Assembly: GCA_964654695.1 (NCBI GenBank)
Contig: CAZZKJ010000001.1
Location: 68,468-132,467, forward strand
DNA from: CAZZKJ01 sp964654695
GTDB lineage: Bacteria > Krumholzibacteriota > Krumholzibacteriia > WVZY01
Direction: 5' to 3'
Length of the DNA: 64,000 nt
Below are positions 19,891-26,697 of the stretch, piece by piece (within the stretch, counting starts at the first letter, position 1; each line of letters begins with the position of its first letter). Below the pieces are notes generated by a model. It did not search any database. It had not been told where the DNA came from and was given only the letters and a program-made list of their open reading frames with translations. The position numbers were made by a program, and so were the translations under genes.

Positions 19891-21345
19891 TTGCCGAAAC
19901 ATCTGCCTCTGAAAATTCTCCTGTCGATTGTCCTTTTATCTCTTGCGTCCGCAACAGGTTACGCTCAAGGAACCCTTTTCAAGTTTTCCCTGGTAACAGA
20001 TCTTCATTATCAAAAGCTGGACCGGGCGGTATCCAAGCTGAGGCTCCAGGATTACGTGGATACGATGGCCGGTTGGGGCCCCGCGTTCGTTGTTCAAAAC
20101 GGGGATTTGATCCAGGGGTGGTCATCATATGACCAAAACCTGGCGGATATGTTCAGCGCCGACAGTATTCTCGACGGTCTCTCCGTTCCGCGTTACAACG
20201 TCATCGGAAACCACGAACTCGAAACCAATATCAGTCTCGCCGAAGCCCTCAACATTTTCGGGGCGGATTCATCGTATTATTCATTCGATCGCGGCGGGTA
20301 CCATTTTATCGTACTGAACGCGGCTTATGATACCAGCGGCCAGCCGTCCAACTGGCACCAGGGCTATATTCCGTCTTTCGAGGAATCCTGGCTCGTCAAC
20401 GATCTGGCCAATGCCGATAAGTACACAATAGTATTCCTGCATCACAATATCGACAACCAGGCGGGGGTCGATACAACGTATTACGTTCGTGATAGAAGGC
20501 ATATCCGCCACCTTTTGGAGGATTCCGGCAAAGTTATCGCCGTTTTCGAGGGGCATCTTCACGTTACGTATGATTGGATCCACAATAATATAGCGTACTA
20601 TTCGATTGAACGGGGCGGCATTGATGATATATGCACTTATTCAAAAATTAAATTATGGCCCGACGATCATTTAATAGAAGTAATAATCAGGCCCGTATTC
20701 AACAAGATGAGTTTTACATACGGCCCAAGAGCGCCTCTGGACTTCGACCTGCAGGGTCCGGCCGACGGCGTGATCACTGCTACCAACCAGGATACACTTT
20801 ATTGGGAAAGAGCATTGGATATAGATCCCAACGATCCCGTCACGTACACGGTCTATTATGATACCGATTCATCTTTTTCCAGCCCTTATTCGGCCGGCGG
20901 GATCACAGACACTTCCTGGGTTATGACCCCCCCCTTCCCGGCGGATACCCGGTTTTTTTGGAAAGTCGAGGCTGAAGATGGATATTCCCTGACCCATATC
21001 TCGCAATCCGTGTTCAGTTTTACAACGCCTCCCGATACTACCGTCAGCTCTGTAACGGCGCTGGTGCCGCTGAACGGAGCTGCTATATCTGCTTATCCGA
21101 ATCCATTCTCGAGCGGAGTCACTCTTAGATATTTCATTCAAAACCCGGGAGCGAAGGTGCGTGTATATGATGTCAGGGGCAGGCTCGTTGCCGAGGTCGC
21201 CGGAGATATCGAAGGAACCGGATGGGGAACCGCTTATTGGAATGGAAAAACCCTCAACGGGACGCCGGCCGGCAGCGGAGTTTACTTTGGTGTAATTGAA
21301 TCCGGGCGTGCCCAGAAACGCTGCAAGCTGCTGCTGATGAAATAA
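19891..21345 (+). CDS. Secreted calcineurin-like metallophosphoesterase with C-terminal sorting-type module
   Basis: A 484-residue protein with a signal peptide (about 7-25). The phosphoesterase domain (about 30-270) carries the full metal-binding set: Asp37 and His39 (TDLHY), Asp72 (NGDLIQ), Asn107-His108 (GNHE), His184 (FLHHN) and His222/His224 (EGHLH). A fibronectin-like beta domain follows (about 285-390). The C-terminus (about 400-484) is a FlgD Ig-like module with AYPNPFSSGVTLRY, VYDVRGRLV and PAGSGVYFGVI, as used by secreted proteins of FCB bacteria, sometimes for type IX secretion. The start is TTG 19891 with AGAAGGA ten bases upstream. The substrate is unknown (phosphodiester or purple-acid-phosphatase-like). 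Confidence 0.85.
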   Translation: MPKHLPLKILLSIVLLSLASATGYAQGTLFKFSLVTDLHYQKLDRAVSKLRLQDYVDTMAGWGPAFVVQNGDLIQGWSSYDQNLADMFSADSILDGLSVPRYNVIGNHELETNISLAEALNIFGADSSYYSFDRGGYHFIVLNAAYDTSGQPSNWHQGYIPSFEESWLVNDLANADKYTIVFLHHNIDNQAGVDTTYYVRDRRHIRHLLEDSGKVIAVFEGHLHVTYDWIHNNIAYYSIERGGIDDICTYSKIKLWPDDHLIEVIIRPVFNKMSFTYGPRAPLDFDLQGPADGVITATNQDTLYWERALDIDPNDPVTYTVYYDTDSSFSSPYSAGGITDTSWVMTPPFPADTRFFWKVEAEDGYSLTHISQSVFSFTTPPDTTVSSVTALVPLNGAAISAYPNPFSSGVTLRYFIQNPGAKVRVYDVRGRLVAEVAGDIEGTGWGTAYWNGKTLNGTPAGSGVYFGVIESGRAQKRCKLLLMK

Positions 21346-21386
21346 TCCTCATTTGGAATCCTCTTGGGCCGAAGAATATAAACGGC

Positions 21387-21415
21387 TTGACACGTCCTGA
21401 ATTTATTTTGATAAT
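21387..21415 (+). promoter_or_regulatory. Strong sigma-70 promoter
   Basis: A perfect -35 TTGACA (21387-21392), an optimal 17-base spacer and GATAAT (21410-21415), one mismatch from consensus. Transcription should start near 21421. It is one of the best promoters in the window and sits about 250 bases before the next gene, so the RNA begins with a long untranslated or independent segment. Confidence 0.8.
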
Positions 21416-21420
21416 AGCTC

Positions 21421-21588
21421 AACGGTTATCGGGAATGTTGCCCGGTTAAGAGCGGCTCGCACGCAGAGGCGCGTCCCTGCGTGGTAAAAGCGTAAACGCC
21501 GGCGGGATCCGTCTGGGCAGCTTTCTCCGGGGTTGCTGGCGGGCCATGGTGGTGACGGAAGCCGTCTCCAGCTATTCGCCCTTTTTAG
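21421..21588 (+). ncRNA. Candidate structured RNA of unknown class
   Basis: The 320-base stretch 21346-21665 between genes contains a strong promoter and then a GC-rich, highly self-complementary segment. Seen stems: CACGCAG 21460-21466 with CTGCGTG 21477-21483; GTTGCCC 21437-21443 with GGGCAGC 21515-21521 (one G-U pair), enclosing the first; GACGG 21554-21558 with CCGTC 21562-21566; and GCTGG 21535-21539 with CCAGC 21568-21572, enclosing that one. A T5 run follows at 21582-21586. The size (about 165 nt) and closed fold would suit a small RNA such as 6S RNA or a riboswitch leader for the zinc-ribbon gene. I do not recognise conserved motifs of 6S, SRP, TPP, cobalamin or c-di-GMP RNAs. Confidence 0.45.
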
Positions 21589-21665
21589 GGATCCCCGATT
21601 GATTCTCACGGCCTTGTGTTGAAGATGGAGGTGAAGAAGCCGGATAACAGCTTCCGGCGTGGATT

Positions 21666-21857
21666 ATGGACAAGAATTTTACTGAGTGTCTTAAATGCAA
21701 GAATGGAGTTTTGCTTCCGTTGTCGGATTACGGCAGGGATGGTGCTCCCATCATGTATAAAGCCTGGGTTTGTAATAATCCCGGCTGCGGTTTCAACATC
21801 CGCATTGATAACGGCGAGATCAGCCTGGGGAGGGATATAAGCACTTCCGTGAAGTGA
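21666..21857 (+). CDS. Small zinc-ribbon protein
   Basis: A 63-residue protein with two cysteine pairs, CLKC near residue 8 and CNNPGC near residue 36, separated by a beta-hairpin-like stretch. This is the layout of a minimal zinc ribbon. The ATG at 21666 has only a weak purine stretch upstream. A strong intrinsic terminator follows 34 bases after the stop, which supports a real + strand transcription unit. The function is unknown; such proteins often bind nucleic acid or act as rubredoxin-like folds. Confidence 0.5.
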   Translation: MDKNFTECLKCKNGVLLPLSDYGRDGAPIMYKAWVCNNPGCGFNIRIDNGEISLGRDISTSVK

Positions 21858-21881
21858 TTCTTGCGGATAATAATATTGCTG

Positions 21882-22709
21882 CTATTCCTTGGGAGCCCCC
21901 GCCCGGTGGGCTCCTTTTTTCATGCCCGCGAGCAAAAATCCCAGCATTACCCCGGCGGCTACCAGAATCCAGAAATGCCGGGTGTAAAAGGGAGGCTCAT
22001 CCCAAAGCTCCTGGGGCATGAAGGCGAGCTGCAGGAAAGAAACCGTATTGAAAATTGCATGAGCGGCGGCCGTGTAAACCATGTTGCCGGTTATGAAAAA
22101 AATAAAACCCAAAAAAATCCCAAACAGAGCGATGGTAATCAGCAGGTGGGCACTTATATGCACAATTCCGAAAAGAATGCCCGCCAGTGTAAATGCGGCG
22201 ATGGGATTCATGTTAAGTTCGAATACTTGCTGGATCAATCCACGAAAGAGCGTTTCTTCGGCGAAGGGTACTATAATGCACAAGCCCAGGTAGGTAATTA
22301 TGAAGGAAACTATTCCATGGGGCTTCAAGGCCGCGAGACTCTGCATGAAATCCTCGGGAACGGGAAATATCCGCTGCGAAAGGAGGTAGATATGGTCGAT
22401 TACAACCACCATCATCAGGCTGGCAACGCAAACGCGAAACATCAAGGCCGGGTTCGGGCGCAGGATACGCAGCTGCCCGCAGAATCCACCGGGGAACCGC
22501 CGTGCGAGAAAGTAAATTGGGGCGATGATGCCGATTAGGGCGGCTATGCTGATACCGACCCGGTAGTAACCCAGCGTGAAGAAAATCGCCTGAAGAAAAA
22601 TACTGCTCAAAAGACAGCTCAAGCCGAAAAATAGAAGTAAATAGTGATTAACCGCGGTAAAAATATCTTGTTTTTCAAAATCTGGGTTGCGTCGGGAATA
22701 ATCTTCCAT
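21882..22709 (-). CDS. CPBP family intramembrane metalloprotease
   Basis: A 275-residue protein with about seven membrane helices. The CPBP (Abi/CAAX-protease) motifs are all present: EExxxR at Glu151-Glu152...Arg156 (FAEETLFRG), FxxxH ending at His184 (FGIVHIS), and HxxxN at His217...Asn221 (HAIFN). Members cleave peptides within the membrane or process prenylated or peptide substrates; bacterial targets are mostly unknown. The start ATG at 22709 has an AGAGG element upstream on the minus strand. Its last codons overlap a terminator that serves the convergent zinc-ribbon gene. Confidence 0.85.
   Translation of the reverse strand: MEDYSRRNPDFEKQDIFTAVNHYLLLFFGLSCLLSSIFLQAIFFTLGYYRVGISIAALIGIIAPIYFLARRFPGGFCGQLRILRPNPALMFRVCVASLMMVVVIDHIYLLSQRIFPVPEDFMQSLAALKPHGIVSFIITYLGLCIIVPFAEETLFRGLIQQVFELNMNPIAAFTLAGILFGIVHISAHLLITIALFGIFLGFIFFITGNMVYTAAAHAIFNTVSFLQLAFMPQELWDEPPFYTRHFWILVAAGVMLGFLLAGMKKGAHRAGAPKE
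21892..21920 (+). terminator. Intrinsic terminator of the zinc-ribbon gene, inside the convergent CPBP gene
   Basis: A 7-bp stem GGAGCCC (21892-21898) with GGGCTCC (21908-21914), a nine-base loop and six T residues (21915-21920). Read on the plus strand it is a classic terminator. It lies wholly within the last codons of the CPBP protease gene, which is read from the other strand. Confidence 0.8.
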
Positions 22710-22803
22710 TAAGCTGCCTCTGTTGGGTTTTGCACGATTTCACGGCCAATAAGCCGCATTCATTGTATAACAGCATTTCCTCTTATCCAACAGTTAGTTG
22801 ATC

Positions 22804-23496
22804 ATGATCAAAGCTGCAATATTCGACCTCGACAATACACTTACCGATTTCAAGAGAATGAAAGAAAATGCTGTAGATGCGGCTATAGAAGCGATGATAG
22901 ATGCCGGGCTCGTGTTTTCGCCGGAAAAAATCAAAGAAAAGATTTACATTGTATACGATGAAAAAGGTATTGAGTTCCAATACGTGTTCGATGAAGTTCT
23001 CAATGATCTTCTCGGCCGGGTTGATTACAAAATACAAGCCGCAGGAATAGTTGCATACAGGCGAGCGCGCGAAGCGTCCCTGGTGCTCTATCCGCATGTG
23101 AAAGTCGCTTTGATCGAATTGATGAAGAGAAGCATCCGTCTGGCTGTGGTGTCCGATGCTCCCAGGAAGGAAGCCTGGTTGAGATTGTGTTATCTGCAGC
23201 TTCATCACATTTTTGATTTGGTTATTACTTTTGATGATACCGGGGAACTCAAACCGAGCCCGGTTCCTTTTCGCCGTGTGCTGGATAATTTCAAAATAAA
23301 ACCTGATGAAGCGCTCATGGTCGGCGATTGGCCCGAACGCGATATTACGGGGGCTTCCAAAGTGGGTATAACCACCGTGTTCGCCCGCTACGGCAATACA
23401 TTTGGAACGGAAAAAACCGACGCTGTGTATGAAATAGACGATATTATAGAAGTGATTGGTATTGTTGATTCGATAAATTCCGGAGAGAATCGATGA
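22804..23496 (+). CDS. HAD-superfamily hydrolase
   Basis: A 230-residue phosphatase-type HAD protein. Motif I is FDLDNTLTD (residues about 7-15), with the nucleophile and acid aspartates; motif II is VVSDAP (about 115-120); motif III is the lysine in ELKPSP (about 150); motif IV is GDWPERDI (about 178-185). The long helical cap between motifs I and II suggests a subfamily acting on small phosphorylated metabolites such as nucleotides or phosphoglycolate. ATG 22804 is preferred over TTG 22798. It is followed 19 bases later by the NAD(P)HX repair gene, so the two are probably cotranscribed. Confidence 0.8.
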   Translation: MIKAAIFDLDNTLTDFKRMKENAVDAAIEAMIDAGLVFSPEKIKEKIYIVYDEKGIEFQYVFDEVLNDLLGRVDYKIQAAGIVAYRRAREASLVLYPHVKVALIELMKRSIRLAVVSDAPRKEAWLRLCYLQLHHIFDLVITFDDTGELKPSPVPFRRVLDNFKIKPDEALMVGDWPERDITGASKVGITTVFARYGNTFGTEKTDAVYEIDDIIEVIGIVDSINSGENR

Positions 23497-23515
23497 ACCG
23501 TATAATGAGGCCGTG

Positions 23516-25087
23516 ATGGAAATTCTGACCAGCGCCCAGATGAAGAGAGTGGACGAGGAAACGATTAACCGTTTCTGCCCCGGGCTTGAGCTCATGGAAA
23601 GAGCCGGGCGCAAAGTCGCAGAGTTCATTCTGGAGACATTTAACAACAACGGTGATGAGAAAGCGGTGATCTTTGCAGGAGCGGGAAATAACGGCGGTGA
23701 TGCGCTGGTTGCGGCCCGCTATCTGGCCGAAGAAGGGTATGAATGTTCCGTGCATATGCTCAAGCCGTTGAAAAACCACTCGATGGATGCGCTTAAAAAC
23801 CTCCAACGCCTTGAAAAACTGTCGAAAAGAATAAGTAATCTTAGGGAAGTGGGAACGGAAAGATCGGATTGGCCGGATATTGCTGCCAAAGACCTGGCTG
23901 ATGCGACCCTGATCGTAGACGGATTGTTTGGAACCGGAGTAAAAGGACCTTTAAGAGGCAGGGCCAAAGAAGCGGTAGAAATGATGAATTCAGCCTGGGC
24001 CCCCGTTATCAGCATAGACGTGCCTTCGGGCGTTGACGGAGACAACGGCACTATCCCGGGAACAGCAGTAAAGGCCGATTATACTGTCACGGTCGGCAGG
24101 CCCAAGCTGGGGCTATTATTTCATCCCGGACGGGCACATACCGGTGAAATGGTTGTCGCGGATATAGGTTTTCCCCAGGAAGTTGTCGATGCAAACTCAG
24201 CGGGGATTTTTATGCTCGACGGCGGGGAAGCGGCGCGGCGCCTGCCCGTCCGCCCGGGCGATGCGCACAAGTATCAGTGTGGATCACTTCTTCTCCTGGC
24301 CGGAAGCCGTCAATATACAGGGGCCGCTATGCTTGCGGCCGAAGCGGCGTTGAGGGGAGGCTGCGGAATGGTATTCGCGGCGGTTCCCGAAAGTATAAAG
24401 CCGATTGTCCAGGGAGAAGTTAGAGAAGCGGTGGTCATCGCGCTTCCAGAAACCTCAGAGGGATCAATATCGACGGCGGCGGGAAAGGCAATTGAAAACG
24501 CCCTGGAAAAAGCCGATGCCATCGCAATTGGTCCGGGACTCGGGGCAAACCCGGAAACCGGTGCCGCAGTTCGCGATCTGCTAGCCCGAATAGAAAAGCC
24601 GGCCGTTCTCGATGCAGACGGCATAAATGCATGCGCGGGAAAAGAAGATTTACTCCGGGCCATAAAAGCCCCAACGGTTATAACGCCCCATTCGGGCGAA
24701 CTTAAAAGACTGCTCCATGAAGAAATCCCGTCAAACCCTTTAGATAGGATCGAAGCCGCACGCAGGACGGCGTCAAAACTCGATATGGTTCTTTTGCATA
24801 AAGGAGCCCCCACTATTCTGGCATCGCCGCAGGGAGAAGCGCTGGTAAGCCTGCACGGGAATTCAGCCCTGGCGACAGGAGGAACGGGCGATGTTCTTAC
24901 CGGCCTTACGGGAAGCATCCTGGCTCAGGGCGGCACCTGCCTGGATGCGGCCTGCTGTGCCTGTTTTTTGCTGGGGCGCTCAGGGGAAATAGCGGCTATG
25001 GACATGGGGCTCAGGGGTGTGGTGGCCGGCGATCTTCTGCTTTATATGGGATCGGCAATGTCTGAACTGGAGGCTCGGGTTCCCTGA
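23516..25087 (+). CDS. nnr: Bifunctional NAD(P)HX epimerase/dehydratase
   Basis: A 523-residue metabolite-repair enzyme. The N-terminal YjeF_N epimerase domain (about 1-215) contains GAGNNGGDALVAARYL and DGLFGTGVKGPLRG; it interconverts the R and S forms of hydrated NAD(P)H. The C-terminal ribokinase-like dehydratase domain (about 225-515) contains GAAMLAAEAALRGGCG, AIGPGLG, DADGIN, ITPHSGELKRLL and ATGGTGDVLTG; it removes water using ADP or ATP. Both active regions look intact, and the length is that of the usual bifunctional Nnr protein. The frame opens with GTG at 23513 directly followed by ATG at 23516; the latter is used. Confidence 0.93.
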   Translation: MEILTSAQMKRVDEETINRFCPGLELMERAGRKVAEFILETFNNNGDEKAVIFAGAGNNGGDALVAARYLAEEGYECSVHMLKPLKNHSMDALKNLQRLEKLSKRISNLREVGTERSDWPDIAAKDLADATLIVDGLFGTGVKGPLRGRAKEAVEMMNSAWAPVISIDVPSGVDGDNGTIPGTAVKADYTVTVGRPKLGLLFHPGRAHTGEMVVADIGFPQEVVDANSAGIFMLDGGEAARRLPVRPGDAHKYQCGSLLLLAGSRQYTGAAMLAAEAALRGGCGMVFAAVPESIKPIVQGEVREAVVIALPETSEGSISTAAGKAIENALEKADAIAIGPGLGANPETGAAVRDLLARIEKPAVLDADGINACAGKEDLLRAIKAPTVITPHSGELKRLLHEEIPSNPLDRIEAARRTASKLDMVLLHKGAPTILASPQGEALVSLHGNSALATGGTGDVLTGLTGSILAQGGTCLDAACCACFLLGRSGEIAAMDMGLRGVVAGDLLLYMGSAMSELEARVP

Positions 25088-25117
25088 TATCGAAGAGGGA
25101 GCGGTCAATCGCTCCGA

Positions 25118-25133
25118 TGGCTCGGATCCTGCA
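25118..25133 (+). promoter_or_regulatory. Possible sigma-54 promoter upstream of glnA
   Basis: TGGCTC-N5-CTGCA, with GG (25119-25120) and GC (25131-25132) separated by exactly ten bases, as in the -24/-12 class (TGGCAC-N5-TTGCA). Two positions differ from consensus. A sigma-54 promoter in front of glnA would make sense, since glnA is a classical nitrogen-regulated target, but a match of this quality can arise by chance. Confidence 0.3.
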
Positions 25134-25171
25134 TAGAAGCTCAAAAAAAATCCGGATTGTGAATATCGCTA

Positions 25172-25200
25172 TTGACAACACTATAGAATTCTATTAAATA
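25172..25200 (+). promoter_or_regulatory. Sigma-70 promoter of glnA
   Basis: A perfect TTGACA (25172-25177), a 17-base spacer and TAAATA (25195-25200). The predicted start, near 25207, leaves a leader of about 70 bases before the glnA ATG. Confidence 0.7.
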
Positions 25201-25275
25201 GCTTTTTTAATCCACAGCGCGGCTGCCAAGCCGGCGCCAAAACCTCGCCTGCCGACTTCCGGGAGGGACTGCCTC

Positions 25276-26697
25276 ATGAAAAAAAGAACGCCCGAAGAAG
25301 TGATCCAGTTCGCGAAGGCGAACAGCGTTTCCGTAGTTGATTTCAAGTTTTTGGATTTTCCAGGGACATGGCAGCACTTCAGCGTTCCCGTCGAGTCTCT
25401 CAGCGAGAAGCTGTTTCGGGATGGTGTCGGGTTCGATGGATCTAGTATTCGAGGTTGGCGCAATATCAACGAGAGCGACATGCTTGTAATCCCGGATCCG
25501 AACACCGCCGTTATAGATCCATTTACCAAGGATCCGACGCTGAGCCTGATCGGCGATATATTCGATCCTATAACCAAAGAGCGTTACTCCAGGGATCCAA
25601 GGGCTGTTGCCATTAAGGCTGAACGTTATTTGAAAAGCACGGGGACCGCCGATGATTCCTACTTCGGACCGGAAGCGGAATTTTTTATTTTCGACGATGT
25701 GAGATTCGAGCAAAAAGAAAACATGGGCTATTATTTTATAGATTCGGAAGAAGGCTGCTGGAACTCAGGTAGGAATGAAGAACCCAATCTTGGGTATAAG
25801 CCGCGCTTCAAGGAAGGATACTTCCCAGTGCCGCCCACCGATTCGCTGCAGGATATACGTTCCGAGATGATGCTGACCTTGATAAGCTGCGGATGTGAAG
25901 TCGAGGCACAGCATCACGAGGTTGCCACCGCCGGTCAATCCGAGATTGACCTGAAGTTCGGCCGCCTGACTACGATGGGTGACAAGCTGCTGCTCTACAA
26001 GTACATTGTGCGTAATGTGGCGAGGAAACACGGTAAAACGGCAACATTCATGCCCAAACCCGTTTTTAATGACAACGGGACGGGAATGCATGTCCACCAG
26101 AGTTTATGGAAAGACGGCAAGCCGTTGTTCGCAGGCAACGGATACGCGGGGCTGAGCGATACTGCCCTCTATTATATCGGCGGGCTGTTGAAGCATGCCG
26201 GCGCGGTTTTGGCTTTTTCCAATCCGACAACGAACTCGTACAAACGGCTGGTGCCAGGCTTCGAGGCTCCGGTGAACCTGGCCTATTCGCAAAGAAACCG
26301 AAGCGCAGCCGTTCGCATTCCCATGTATTCACCGTCTCCGCAAGCCAAAAGGGTCGAATTCCGATGCCCCGATCCGACGTGCAATCCCTATCTCGCTTTC
26401 GCGGCAATGCTGATGGCTGGGCTTGACGGCATAGAAAACCGGATTCATCCCGGAGAGCCCCTGGACAAGAACATCTATGACCTTCCTCCGGAGGAACTCT
26501 CTGACATCTCGAAAACCCCGGAATCATTGGGCGAGGCCCTGACCTTATTGGAAAACGACCACGATTTTCTTCTAAAAGGGGATGTGTTCACAGAAGACGT
26601 AATCCAGACATGGATCAGCTATAAGAGAGAGCGGGAAATAGCGTTATTGGCACAAAGACCTCATCCCTATGAATTCTTTCTCTATTATGATGCCTAG
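25276..26697 (+). CDS. glnA: Glutamine synthetase, type I
   Basis: A 473-residue GSI enzyme that makes glutamine from glutamate, ammonia and ATP in a dodecameric cytoplasmic complex. Typical motifs in order: FDGSSIRGW (about 55-63), YFGPEAEFFIFD (about 131-142), the metal-binding AQHHEVATAGQSEID (about 214-228), NGTGMHVHQS (about 265-274), LAYSQRNRSAAVRIP (about 334-348) and RVEFRCPDPTCNPYLAF. The adenylylation loop is present, with Tyr401 in NIYDLPPEE matching E. coli Tyr397, so GlnE encoded nearby should be able to modify it. The ribosome-binding site is GGGAGG before ATG 25276. It overlaps the start of glnD by up to 29 bases. Confidence 0.97.
   Translation: MKKRTPEEVIQFAKANSVSVVDFKFLDFPGTWQHFSVPVESLSEKLFRDGVGFDGSSIRGWRNINESDMLVIPDPNTAVIDPFTKDPTLSLIGDIFDPITKERYSRDPRAVAIKAERYLKSTGTADDSYFGPEAEFFIFDDVRFEQKENMGYYFIDSEEGCWNSGRNEEPNLGYKPRFKEGYFPVPPTDSLQDIRSEMMLTLISCGCEVEAQHHEVATAGQSEIDLKFGRLTTMGDKLLLYKYIVRNVARKHGKTATFMPKPVFNDNGTGMHVHQSLWKDGKPLFAGNGYAGLSDTALYYIGGLLKHAGAVLAFSNPTTNSYKRLVPGFEAPVNLAYSQRNRSAAVRIPMYSPSPQAKRVEFRCPDPTCNPYLAFAAMLMAGLDGIENRIHPGEPLDKNIYDLPPEELSDISKTPESLGEALTLLENDHDFLLKGDVFTEDVIQTWISYKREREIALLAQRPHPYEFFLYYDA

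Noticed and set aside
21861..22538. Long plus-strand open frame opposite the CPBP protease
   Set aside because: It is a shadow of the protease gene: the minus-strand frame has all CPBP motifs and membrane helices, whereas the plus-strand product is a polar sequence without known features.
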